A stretch of 64,000 bases of DNA from positions 183,828-247,827 of the forward strand of contig CAXXMH010000002.1 in NCBI GenBank assembly GCA_963664665.2, read 5' to 3'. Position numbers and translations under genes: made by a program. Below the pieces are notes generated by a model. That model made no database searches. It saw only the letters and a program-made list of their open reading frames with translations, and was not told the origin of the DNA. This document shows, piece after piece, positions 1 through 8,190 of this stretch. Position 1 is the stretch's first letter, and each line of letters begins with the position of its first letter. The DNA comes from Bin55 sp963664665 (GTDB lineage Bacteria > Pseudomonadota > Gammaproteobacteria > Pseudomonadales > Azotimanducaceae).

Positions 1-305
1 CCCGCATAGTTCATTGGGAAATTAGCAGACGAAAGGCGACGACCATCAATCGCGCCGTTGATTGCGGCAGCGATACCAAGACTCGCTCCGTAGATGAACA
101 TAGGCGGAGCGGTGATATCGCCAAAACGACTTTGGGACGCGTATTCCTCATCGCGCCAGAGCGGGTTGTAGTCGCCGACGCCGTCACCAAATCGTCGTAT
201 ATTGTCGAGACTTGCCTCGCGAAAACCTCGCGAGGGCAGGGTGACGCCAGTCCCCGCGTTGTACTCTTCTTCGAATTCGTCCAGCGTCGTAATTGCTGCT
301 ACCAT
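1..305 (-). CDS. MaoC-like (FAS1-type) dehydratase, N-terminal part, cut by window edge
   Basis: This is an open reading frame on the - strand from an ATG at 305-303 that runs off the left edge after 101 codons without a stop. A GGAG sits about seven bases before the ATG. The peptide has the layout of the N-terminal half of a MaoC/hot-dog dehydratase: a stretch reading RFGDGVGDYNPLWRDEEYA followed by FGDITAPPMF. This resembles the substrate-entry segment of the FAS1-like dehydratase domain, which hydrates or dehydrates enoyl-/hydroxyacyl-CoA. The catalytic Asp/His segment cannot be fully judged because the gene is truncated by the window. It diverges from the aminotransferase gene at 453 across a 147-bp gap that should hold both promoters. 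A second MaoC protein lies at 4014, and an acyl-CoA theme runs through the first 9 kb. Confidence 0.75.
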   Translation of the reverse strand, partial: MVAAITTLDEFEEEYNAGTGVTLPSRGFREASLDNIRRFGDGVGDYNPLWRDEEYASQSRFGDITAPPMFIYGASLGIAAAINGAIDGRRLSSANFPMNYA

Positions 306-452
306 GTTGGGACTCCGAACTGTTGCGAATGAGGATTATGCGAAGAGAACGCGCGTTGATTTGTGCTGTCTTACGTGTGGCTGAGCATATCTCTTACGAT
401 TTAAGTAGCCATTAGCCGTGTCCAATACGTCTGGGATTTACTATCAAACAAT

Positions 453-1853
453 ATGAGTAATACGACACTAAATATTCCCGGAATAAAAACACAGCCGGAA
501 TCCGTCACGCGGAAGATGGCTTCCGCACTCCCGGGACTTCGCGCGATCGCTGCGCAGAGAGGACTGAAGATCCACCACTTAGGCGCAGGCTATCCTCATC
601 CAGAAGTAACTAATCCTAAGTCGTTCATTGAGCGAACCGAAACGTGGTTCGACTACTTAGCAAAACGAGAAGGATTGAACGATGCGGATGAATTACCTGC
701 ATTCCTGCGAGACGCGTATGCCTATACCGATACGATGGGTCCGATAGGACCAAGGGAGAGCTTCGCGAGTGTGTACGGCGGTGACTGGGGTTTCCATATA
801 GATCCGTCTCAGCTAATACCGACGATCGGAGCTACCGGTGGGATCGCACTGTTATGCTCAATATTCGAACGCATAGGCGTTGAGATGGGTTACATCACGG
901 ACGCACCAACCTATGCAGGATTTATCGCACGCGCGACTTTGAATCAGCACGCCGAGATATACAGCGTACCCATGGATCGCGAAGGTGCGGACCCAGATGC
1001 GCTGCGGGAGCAGATTCGTCGAGCGAGGGCAGATGGCAGAATCGTGCCGTTTTATTACACGGTCCCTGATGGACATAACCCGGCAGGATTTTCCTTTAGC
1101 AACAAACGCAAACGAGAGTTGCTTCGCGTTGCCGAGGAGGAGAACATCCTAATTGTGGAAGATGCGCCGTATCTCTACATTAACTACAACGACGATCGGA
1201 AAGCCAGTCAGCCTTTCATTGCTCTTGATCCGCAACGATCAGTGCACCTTTTTACGGGTTCAAAGATTGGATTGCCCGGACCTCGTGTGGGATTCGTGTA
1301 CTCAGAAGCCATGGTGAGCGTCGAAAATGGGAACGATGTAGCGCTTACAGAACTGCTGCTCTCAGAATCAAGTGGCTCAATCTTGTTTCACAATCCGTTG
1401 TCTCTATTGACGTTCGAAGCGCTATTGCGCTTGGAGGATGGTTCATTACGGTCTTCGTTGTGGCCGCTCGCGGAAGAGAAACTTGAGGTCTATCGCGAGA
1501 ACCGCGAAATCGTGCTTAGCGGGCTCGAGTCTGAGCTTGGTGAGTACCGAGAACACTTTGATTGGACGCGGCCCGATGCTGGATTCTTCAGTGCATTCAC
1601 CATCAAGCAAGCAGACATTCGTGTAGACGACGAATTCACGAACGCATTGGTAGAACGCTACGGCGTGGTAGTCGTGCCTATGTACGGCTTCTATCCGAAC
1701 GACTTTCTCGAGCGGTCACCGAACGCAGGATTCGATCAGTTACGTCTATCCTTTTGCTTCACAGAGAGTCATGGCGAAGATCGTCGACGAGATCTTCACG
1801 AAGCGACACTCGCGTTTTGCCAAGCAATGAAAGTAGAGACCGGACTGGTCTAA
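453..1853 (+). CDS. PLP-dependent aminotransferase, fold type I (class I/II)
   Basis: The 466-residue protein has the hallmarks of a class I/II aminotransferase of the MocR/2-aminoadipate aminotransferase type. It should transfer an amino group between an amino acid and a 2-oxo acid in the cytosol. Visible motifs are a GATGG cofactor-phosphate loop near residue 131, the PDGHNPAG substrate/PLP loop near 207, the VEDAPY segment carrying the PLP-ring Asp/Tyr near 237, and the FTGSKIGLPGPRVG motif near 269. The Lys in the SK of that last motif should form the Schiff base. There is no N-terminal winged helix, so this is a stand-alone enzyme rather than a MocR regulator. The ATG at 453 is used; a Shine-Dalgarno is weak. 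The substrate is not predictable from sequence. It faces the ADP-ribosylglycohydrolase gene convergently, with 9 bp between the two genes. Confidence 0.88.
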   Translation: MSNTTLNIPGIKTQPESVTRKMASALPGLRAIAAQRGLKIHHLGAGYPHPEVTNPKSFIERTETWFDYLAKREGLNDADELPAFLRDAYAYTDTMGPIGPRESFASVYGGDWGFHIDPSQLIPTIGATGGIALLCSIFERIGVEMGYITDAPTYAGFIARATLNQHAEIYSVPMDREGADPDALREQIRRARADGRIVPFYYTVPDGHNPAGFSFSNKRKRELLRVAEEENILIVEDAPYLYINYNDDRKASQPFIALDPQRSVHLFTGSKIGLPGPRVGFVYSEAMVSVENGNDVALTELLLSESSGSILFHNPLSLLTFEALLRLEDGSLRSSLWPLAEEKLEVYRENREIVLSGLESELGEYREHFDWTRPDAGFFSAFTIKQADIRVDDEFTNALVERYGVVVVPMYGFYPNDFLERSPNAGFDQLRLSFCFTESHGEDRRRDLHEATLAFCQAMKVETGLV

Positions 1854-1862
1854 TAGTTGCTT

Positions 1863-3941
1863 CTATCTGCTTGAAATAGAAACTTTTTGGGTTGCGGTGC
1901 GACCTTCATCTATCACAAGTGCAATACCGCCTTGCGCGAGTGAAGCGTCACTTGCGGTGACCACTTTTTCCCCGTTTACAAAACCTTCAATCGTCTCGCC
2001 GTGAACGACGAGTCGTAGTTGGTACGTTTCACCGAGTGTTACATCAAATTCCGTTTCATCAAGGGTACGCGTGCCGTCCAATTCCTTCACGAGCTGGACT
2101 TGGTTCTGCTCGGTCAACAGCAGTCCATAGTACCTTCGTAATCCCTGCGTACGTGCAGCGATTCCAGCGCGTTTTGCGAGGTGAGGCGTTACGTCCGCTT
2201 CAACGACATAATCCGACCAGTCTCGGCTTCCGTATAAGAGTAGACCGGTGCCTTTATTGTGAATAAGTCGATAACTCTCAGGATAGAAAGGATGGTAGGT
2301 GTCGACGGCGTTAACCCAAGCACGACCCCACATCGTGCCTTTCTTCCGGCTTAACTCAAGCTCTGGGACACCTTCCCAATCAAAGTGATCCATTAATATC
2401 GTCGAGTCTGATGAAGCAGCGCTTATTTCGATTCCTGTGCTTGAGATGGGGTACCCGTCCGTTAATGGAACCTGCCAAGTTAGCGTTTGTGTTTCGCCGG
2501 GATTTAGCTGAATACTCGGTCCGTGGAGCATGACCGTCTGATCTTCTTCGTTGAAGACACCCACGCACAGTGATACTTCTGCGCTGGACGACGCGTCTTC
2601 ATTTAGGGTCAACTGGGTTTTGAGAACTTGACCAGGATTTAGATTCGGACTCGTCATCAACCCGTAGCCTCGACGTTCAAAGTACTTCGCGGTTTCCAGT
2701 GACTCAATAAAGGTATTTGTGAGCGCGAACGCCTTGTCTTTAGATCGCAGTGGATCAACGTGAATTGCCAGGCTACGCGCCCCGTCTTCATTCGCATGGT
2801 TTGTAACTTCACAGTGCGTTCCACGGAATCCCTGTAGAGACCCTGGGTACGAAAAGTGGTACCGTGCGCCATTCTTCGGTTTGGTAAAGGTCGCGCCGTT
2901 CAATTCGCTACCGATTTGAATGATTCGTTCAGCTTGAGCCACTGCATCGGAAACGCCGCCGCTCGCGTCTGCGGTCGGAAGATAACAGATATCCGCGAAG
3001 GGCGTACGCCAGTCGGTATTTGCGTCAATACCTTCGAGACCGTTACGAATCCCCATCAGACAACCTAGATTTCCGGAGTTGCAGTCCGTGTCCCAACCTG
3101 CAGTGTTCACGATCTTCATTGATTCACTGAAGTCGCCGTCACTGTGGAGTAGAGCCATGATGATCAGACCATGGTTTGGCATGATGTGGCAGTTGCCACC
3201 GTATTTGTCGTACCCGTAGTTCTCCTGGATTTTTCTAAACGTGTATCGCCAGTCACTTGGACTTTCAGAATGCCAACGTCGTATGTCCTGAATCATGCGA
3301 GCGAGCGTGCTATCGGCAGGAATTTGCGCTAATCCGACGTCGATTAGTTTGTCAATGTCATCTTCGACAAATGCCTGTGCTTCCATCGCAGCGAGTACCT
3401 GTGCTCCGTATACGGCTTCGCCGTCGTGCGAAACTGAGCCTGCGCGTCGAGCGAAGTCGGCGGCTCGTTCTGGGTCGCCAGGACACACCATCGCCCAGCC
3501 ATCAATAAAGATCTGGGCCCCGATCTGCTCCGCAACAACCTTGCCGTTCGTCTCGATTGCGCCACTTTGTGGTGCGTCGATGCCGTCACGTAGTCGAAGA
3601 TAAGCGGTATGTTCCGTCGAATTACCTAAGCCACCCCACCAGAGTACTGAACGACCCTCGATCAGGTAGTTGAGCCAGGTTTGCCCGATTTGTTTTGGCG
3701 TAAGTTGAGGGTCATAGTCGTAATCCTCCAACGCCCGAATAAATGTGAATGTCCCGGAAATGTCGTCATCGGTTACGATCAGAGGAACGCCGACTTTGTC
3801 GTGAACGTAGTAGTCGATTTCACCTAATTGCTTTTCGATACGCTCATTAGTCCAGCCTTCAAAAGGTCGCCCGAGGTATACACCGATTATTTTTCCGACG
3901 ACGCCGGCGTAAACACGTTCTGAGTAATCGGCTGGAAGCAT
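1863..3941 (-). CDS. ADP-ribosylglycohydrolase-family protein with C-terminal lectin-like domain
   Basis: The 692-residue protein starts with an ADP-ribosylglycohydrolase (DraG/ARH) fold, residues about 5-350. Its two metal sites are visible: TDDDISGT near residue 57, and GWDTDCNSGNLG near 280, which matches the family's D-x-D-(S/T) element. The family removes ADP-ribose from proteins or small molecules using two Mg ions. The C-terminal half (about 350-692) looks beta-rich. The last 130 residues, from about SRDWSDYVVEADV to VNGEKVV, resemble a concanavalin/3-keto-disaccharide-hydrolase-like jelly roll. That suggests a carbohydrate or nucleoside-sugar substrate rather than DraG-type nitrogenase control. 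No signal peptide is visible. It is convergent with the aminotransferase and divergent from the MaoC gene at 4014. The fold assignment is firm; the substrate is unknown. Confidence 0.8.
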   Translation of the reverse strand: MLPADYSERVYAGVVGKIIGVYLGRPFEGWTNERIEKQLGEIDYYVHDKVGVPLIVTDDDISGTFTFIRALEDYDYDPQLTPKQIGQTWLNYLIEGRSVLWWGGLGNSTEHTAYLRLRDGIDAPQSGAIETNGKVVAEQIGAQIFIDGWAMVCPGDPERAADFARRAGSVSHDGEAVYGAQVLAAMEAQAFVEDDIDKLIDVGLAQIPADSTLARMIQDIRRWHSESPSDWRYTFRKIQENYGYDKYGGNCHIMPNHGLIIMALLHSDGDFSESMKIVNTAGWDTDCNSGNLGCLMGIRNGLEGIDANTDWRTPFADICYLPTADASGGVSDAVAQAERIIQIGSELNGATFTKPKNGARYHFSYPGSLQGFRGTHCEVTNHANEDGARSLAIHVDPLRSKDKAFALTNTFIESLETAKYFERRGYGLMTSPNLNPGQVLKTQLTLNEDASSSAEVSLCVGVFNEEDQTVMLHGPSIQLNPGETQTLTWQVPLTDGYPISSTGIEISAASSDSTILMDHFDWEGVPELELSRKKGTMWGRAWVNAVDTYHPFYPESYRLIHNKGTGLLLYGSRDWSDYVVEADVTPHLAKRAGIAARTQGLRRYYGLLLTEQNQVQLVKELDGTRTLDETEFDVTLGETYQLRLVVHGETIEGFVNGEKVVTASDASLAQGGIALVIDEGRTATQKVSISSR

Positions 3942-4013
3942 GGTTTCTCCTGACTAAGGTGCGCGGATAAGATTGAGGGTATATCCCTTGAATTATTAGC
4001 AGGAGACCTTGTT

Positions 4014-4484
4014 GTGTCCGACAATCTTCAAAACGCATATGACACCCTTTCCACTAGAATCGGCGAGTCGTCGGCTCCGACCGATTGGTTCGAAGTGACG
4101 CAGGATCGGATCAATAACTTCGCAGATGTAACGATGGATCACCAATGGATTCACATCGATGAAGACCGATCGAAAGCAGGTCCGTTCGGAACGACCATTG
4201 CGCATGGTCACTTGACGTTGTCAATCATGGGTCACTTACCGCGATCGGTTGTTGAAACCGGTCCTCGACTCGAAGGTCAGAAGTTAATGATTAACTATGG
4301 CTTTGACAAAGTACGGTTTCCATCTCCCGTACCTGTCGGCGCAAAGATACGTACACATAGCACACTCAAAAGAGTCGAAGTCAAAGGTGGCATGATCGAG
4401 ACCATGAATGAGATTGTTGTCGAGGTCGAAGGTCAAGAAAAACCTTGTTGCGTTGCCGAAAGCTTGGGTCGGTTGGTCTTTTAG
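4014..4484 (+). CDS. MaoC family dehydratase/hydratase
   Basis: The 156-residue hot-dog protein belongs to the MaoC (R)-specific enoyl-CoA hydratase family. The diagnostic stretch is ADVTMDHQWIHIDEDRSKAG followed by PFGTTIAHGHLTLS. In this family the Asp and His of that region activate water for addition across a trans-2-enoyl-CoA. The length equals a single-domain NodN-like MaoC protein. The start is GTG at 4014, supported by AGGAGA at 4001-4006; the next ATG would remove the first helix. It heads a + strand series with an amidohydrolase (4548), acyl-CoA dehydrogenase (5727), MFS transporter (6941) and CoA transferase (8191), so a role in degrading an acyl-CoA intermediate is likely. The specific substrate is unknown. 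Confidence 0.85.
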   Translation: MSDNLQNAYDTLSTRIGESSAPTDWFEVTQDRINNFADVTMDHQWIHIDEDRSKAGPFGTTIAHGHLTLSIMGHLPRSVVETGPRLEGQKLMINYGFDKVRFPSPVPVGAKIRTHSTLKRVEVKGGMIETMNEIVVEVEGQEKPCCVAESLGRLVF

Positions 4485-4547
4485 ATCGCCTAATTACAGA
4501 ACCGGCATTAGTTTCTCGAGTGGTCAGCTTACATTGACCTTGCCTAC

Positions 4548-5714
4548 ATGAAGTCTGCTGTCACGTATAAGAGCGTGCAGATATGGGACGGACAAGGCGA
4601 CAGCTATCGACCAGAGACGTCTGTGACTGTAGAAGGCGGGCGAATCGTGGGGCTAGGCTTAGATGACCCACAGGCGAGGGACTGCTCGGGGTTAACGATC
4701 GTTCCCGGGTTAATCGACAGCCATGTCCACATGGTGTTAGATCCGGCGATTCTTGATGTCGGCAAACAACTCGCGCAGACTGACGATGACATTCGGAAGA
4801 AGATGCCAGGTCGAGCACAAGACATGCTCAAGGCCGGCATCACATGCGCGCGAGATCTCGGTGGCGGAAATTGGCTTGAACTCGAACTACGAGATCGGAT
4901 CGCTCGAGGGGAAATTCCGGGACCACGATTGCTTTGTGCAGGTCGTCCGATTACGTCGGTCGAAGGTCATTGCCATTTCTGGGGTGGTGAAGTACGCAAT
5001 GTAGATGAGGCGCACCGTCTTGTTGATCAAAACGACAAACAAGGCGTCGACTTGATCAAGATCATGGCGACGGGAGGTATGTTTACAGCCAAGAGCCATC
5101 CGGGGCGCGCACAGTTCACGCAAGATGAGCTTTCCGACATCATCTCGTACGCACACGAGCGAGATTTCGCCGTCGCTGCACATTGCCATGGGACCGAGGG
5201 TATCGCGAATGCCGTGTACGCGGGAGTGGATACCGTCGAGCACTGCTCTTGGATGGACAGGGATGGCAAACGAGGTGACTACCTGCACGATGTAGTGATC
5301 GAGATGGCGTCGCGCAAAACGTCGGTTTCGCCGACCGTGAATGGAAATTGGTCAAGATTTATGCAGTTCAACAAGGCACATCTTGGAGTCGTACGACAAC
5401 AATTTCGGGAGATGAGAGCCGCGGGCGTTCGGTTTATCGCTTCGACAGACGCTGGCATCCCAAACGTCACGCACCACGATCTACCCAGAGCGCTACCGGT
5501 GTTCGCGCAATATGCTGACATGCAACCCGTAGATGTACTACGAAGCGCGACAAGCGAGGCAGCTCGTGCACTTAATATTCACCATGAAACAGGCGCGGTC
5601 AAGGTCGGGCACATGGCCGATTTGGTGTTTGTTGAAGGTGATCCATTAACGGACTTAAGCGTCCTACAACACCCTACATGCGTCATTGCGCGCGGACTCG
5701 AATATCCCAGTTAG
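4548..5714 (+). CDS. Metal-dependent amidohydrolase (imidazolonepropionase/prolidase-like)
   Basis: The 388-residue protein is a cytosolic amidohydrolase-superfamily enzyme that should hydrolyse an amide or cyclic amide with a binuclear metal centre. The ligands are visible in order: DSHVHM near residue 58 (HxH), a lysine in LIKIMATGG near 171 that may be carboxylated, AHCHG near 209, VEHCSW near 230, and the catalytic Asp in STDAGIPN near 299. A final segment, GHMADLVFVEGDPL, is the small beta-sandwich typical of the family. There is no signal peptide. It ends directly before the acyl-CoA dehydrogenase, whose ribosome site overlaps the stop codon region, so the two are probably co-transcribed. 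This suggests it opens an amide-containing substrate before CoA-dependent breakdown, which is inference. Confidence 0.85.
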   Translation: MKSAVTYKSVQIWDGQGDSYRPETSVTVEGGRIVGLGLDDPQARDCSGLTIVPGLIDSHVHMVLDPAILDVGKQLAQTDDDIRKKMPGRAQDMLKAGITCARDLGGGNWLELELRDRIARGEIPGPRLLCAGRPITSVEGHCHFWGGEVRNVDEAHRLVDQNDKQGVDLIKIMATGGMFTAKSHPGRAQFTQDELSDIISYAHERDFAVAAHCHGTEGIANAVYAGVDTVEHCSWMDRDGKRGDYLHDVVIEMASRKTSVSPTVNGNWSRFMQFNKAHLGVVRQQFREMRAAGVRFIASTDAGIPNVTHHDLPRALPVFAQYADMQPVDVLRSATSEAARALNIHHETGAVKVGHMADLVFVEGDPLTDLSVLQHPTCVIARGLEYPS

Positions 5715-5726
5715 GAGATTAACGAC

Positions 5727-6872
5727 ATGGAATTTAGAGCAGAAATCCAATCGTTCATCAGTGAAAACTGTCCGGAAAGCATTCGCGACCCGGCTCAGCA
5801 GGCAACGCGAGAGGACTGGCAAGCTTGGTCAGAAAGGTACTTCGAACGTGGTTGGTCAGCGCCGACATGGCCGACCAAATATGGCGGAGGAGGATTAGAT
5901 AAACCTGAAATCGCGATTCTTCAGGAAGAGCTGCGTAGGAACCACGCGGTGGTTGGCGTGGGTGGCATGGGTCTGACGATGATTGGACCGGCGTTACTCG
6001 AGTATGGCACTGAAGAACAGTGCATGCAACATTTGCCGAAGATTGTTCGTCAGGAGATCGTGTGGTGCCAAGGGTATAGTGAACCAGGCTCAGGTTCTGA
6101 TTTAGCCAGTCTCCAGACCCGTGCGGTATCGGATGGCGACGACTACATCATTAATGGATCAAAAATATGGACGTCAGGTGCAGATCATGCTGATTGGATG
6201 TTCTGTCTGATTCGTACGGACCCAGATGCGCCGAAACACGAAGGCATCAGCTTCATCTTGTTCGACATGAAGACTCCAGGTGTGAGTGTGAAACCAATAC
6301 TGCTGATAAGTGGCGCGTCGCCGTTTTGCCAAACGTTTTTGGATGACGTCCGCGTACCTAAAAGCCATCTCGTGGGTGAGGTGAATAAAGGCTGGACAGT
6401 CGCAAAGCGCCTTTTGCAGTACGAACGGACTTCCATAGGCGGAATTGGCGGAGGTGGCGGTGGACCGCGAGCCAAGACGCTGGACGAGATTGCGAAAGAA
6501 TGTGCGGGGGAATCCGACGGGAAAATTGCTGACCCAGATTTACGTGACCGGGTTACCCAACATCGAATAAACGACCACGTGTACGGTTTGACAACCCGCA
6601 GATCGGGCGAAGAAAGCCGAGCCGGTGTCGCGCCGACGTTTATGTCCTCGATGTTCAAGTACTACGGTACTGAGCAGAATAAGAACCGTTACGACCTTCT
6701 CGTCGAAATGATGGGCGTTAACGGTCTGGGATGGTCTGGTGATGAATTCGACCTAGCGGATCTTGGTGTCACGCGGCAGTGGTTACGTTCGAAAGCCAAT
6801 TCAATCGAAGGTGGCACGTCGGAAGTTCAGTTGAACATCATTGCAAAGCGCATCCTCGGACTACCCGACTGA
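5727..6872 (+). CDS. Acyl-CoA dehydrogenase
   Basis: The 381-residue flavoprotein has the complete acyl-CoA dehydrogenase layout. The N-terminal helical domain is followed by the FAD/substrate loop GYSEPGSGSDLASLQTRA near residue 117, the WTSGADHADW segment near 151, and a C-terminal helical domain ending in GGTSEVQLNIIAKRILGLP. The family oxidises acyl-CoA to 2,3-enoyl-CoA and passes electrons to ETF. The C-terminal IEGGTSEVQ motif and overall length fit the ACAD group used for branched or bulky acyl chains. A glycine-rich GGIGGGGGG loop near residues 236-244 is unusual. The ATG at 5727 has AGGAG at 5714-5718, only just after the amidohydrolase stop, which supports an operon. The enoyl product could be hydrated by the MaoC protein at 4014. 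Confidence 0.9.
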   Translation: MEFRAEIQSFISENCPESIRDPAQQATREDWQAWSERYFERGWSAPTWPTKYGGGGLDKPEIAILQEELRRNHAVVGVGGMGLTMIGPALLEYGTEEQCMQHLPKIVRQEIVWCQGYSEPGSGSDLASLQTRAVSDGDDYIINGSKIWTSGADHADWMFCLIRTDPDAPKHEGISFILFDMKTPGVSVKPILLISGASPFCQTFLDDVRVPKSHLVGEVNKGWTVAKRLLQYERTSIGGIGGGGGGPRAKTLDEIAKECAGESDGKIADPDLRDRVTQHRINDHVYGLTTRRSGEESRAGVAPTFMSSMFKYYGTEQNKNRYDLLVEMMGVNGLGWSGDEFDLADLGVTRQWLRSKANSIEGGTSEVQLNIIAKRILGLPD

Positions 6873-6875
6873 AGC

Positions 6876-6893
6876 ACACCGCAAGGGTGTTTT
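6876..6893 (+). terminator. Weak hairpin after acyl-CoA dehydrogenase gene
   Basis: Four bases after the stop codon, ACACC (6876-6880) pairs with GGTGT (6886-6890), followed by TTT. A third segment, ACACC at about 6896-6900, could pair with the same GGTGT instead, so two exclusive hairpins are possible. The stem is only 5 bp, so termination would be partial at best. Confidence 0.25.
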
Positions 6894-6940
6894 GGACACC
6901 ACCCGCGTCGACGTCAACAGCATCCCTACGTAGCTAGGTC

Positions 6941-8170
6941 ATGGCGAGCTCGACTGTGTCCCGCCTTTCCTTCATACTGGAAAAGCGAATCCGTTCTCCT
7001 TTTGCGTTCCTCGTAATCGTCAGCATCGCAATGCCGATCGGTATGTCAGTATGGCAAGCGTTGCTCAATAACTACGCGGTTGAGCAAATCGGGATCAGCG
7101 GTTTTGAAAACGGTGTCATGCAGAGCATTCGGGAGGTGCCTGGTTTTCTCGCGTTTACATCAGTCTTCATCCTGTTCATATTGCGAGAGCAGGTTTTCGC
7201 GGTTATCGCCTTGGCTGTATTTGGATTGGGAATCGCGATAACAGGGCTTCTGCCGTCGATTTACGGACTTTATTTCGCCGTCGTGTTGATGTCGATTGGA
7301 TTTCATTATTTTGAGACGGTCCGTCAGTCACTGTCGCTTCAGTGGTTACCAAAACGCGTAGCCCCCAGGCTCCTTGGCGCTTTAATTTCTGTAGGCTCGA
7401 TTACTGCTTTCTGCACTTTTCTTACCGTATTCGCGCTAGTAAAGTGGCTGGACTTTTCCTATGCCACCATCTATGCGATCGCGGGTAGTCTCGTGTTGGC
7501 ACTCGCTGTCTTTCTTGCCTTAGTTGCCCCCCGGTTTAAGTCGCGCGTTGAGCAGCGTAAACAGATTGTGTTACGAAGCAAGTATTGGCTCTACTACGGA
7601 CTAACGTTCTTATCTGGTGCGCGTCGACAGATTTTCGTGGCGTTTGCAGGCTTTTTGCTCGTGCAACGGTTCGGTTTCTCAGTTGCCAATATGACGGCGC
7701 TACTACTCGTCAATCATCTAGTCAACGCGATAGCGGCCGAGCGGATCGGCGCGTGGATTGGGAAAATCGGGGAGAGACGTGCTCTCACCGTCGAATACAT
7801 AGGCCTCGCAGTCATCTTTAGCTGTTATGCGTTTGTAGAGACCGCATGGGTAGCTGGTCTACTGTACGTTCTCGACCACTTCTTCTTCGCGATGGGTATT
7901 GCGATCAAGACGTACTTCCAGAAAATTGCTGAACCAGCGGACATTGCGTCAACCGCGGGTGTTTCGTTTACGATCAATCACATCGCGGCGGTCATCATCC
8001 CCGTGATCCTTGGTAGCCTCTGGCTCGAATCACCCGCCGCAGTCTTTCTAGTTGGAACTGCGTTCGCCGTGTGTTCGCTCGCACTGGCGCAGAACATTCC
8101 GAATTCGCCCGCGCAAGGCAACGAAGTTCAGGTTGCACCTTCGTTCCTACGCGCACGAACCAATCCATAG
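6941..8170 (+). CDS. MFS transporter
   Basis: The 409-residue protein is almost entirely hydrophobic, with about 12 membrane helices, as in the major facilitator superfamily. It begins with a cytosolic stretch and a first helix around FAFLVIVSIAMPIGMSVW. A central basic loop near residues 192-208 (FKSRVEQRKQIVLRSKYW) separates the two six-helix halves. Conserved substrate motifs are not obvious, so the cargo is unknown. It lies between the acyl-CoA dehydrogenase and the CaiB/BaiF CoA transferase on the same strand, 68 bp after the former and 20 bp before the latter. Import of the acid that these enzymes consume is therefore plausible. The ATG at 6941 is the first in frame before helix 1. Confidence 0.8.
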   Translation: MASSTVSRLSFILEKRIRSPFAFLVIVSIAMPIGMSVWQALLNNYAVEQIGISGFENGVMQSIREVPGFLAFTSVFILFILREQVFAVIALAVFGLGIAITGLLPSIYGLYFAVVLMSIGFHYFETVRQSLSLQWLPKRVAPRLLGALISVGSITAFCTFLTVFALVKWLDFSYATIYAIAGSLVLALAVFLALVAPRFKSRVEQRKQIVLRSKYWLYYGLTFLSGARRQIFVAFAGFLLVQRFGFSVANMTALLLVNHLVNAIAAERIGAWIGKIGERRALTVEYIGLAVIFSCYAFVETAWVAGLLYVLDHFFFAMGIAIKTYFQKIAEPADIASTAGVSFTINHIAAVIIPVILGSLWLESPAAVFLVGTAFAVCSLALAQNIPNSPAQGNEVQVAPSFLRARTNP

Positions 8171-8190
8171 TCACGTAGCGTCTTCAAGCC

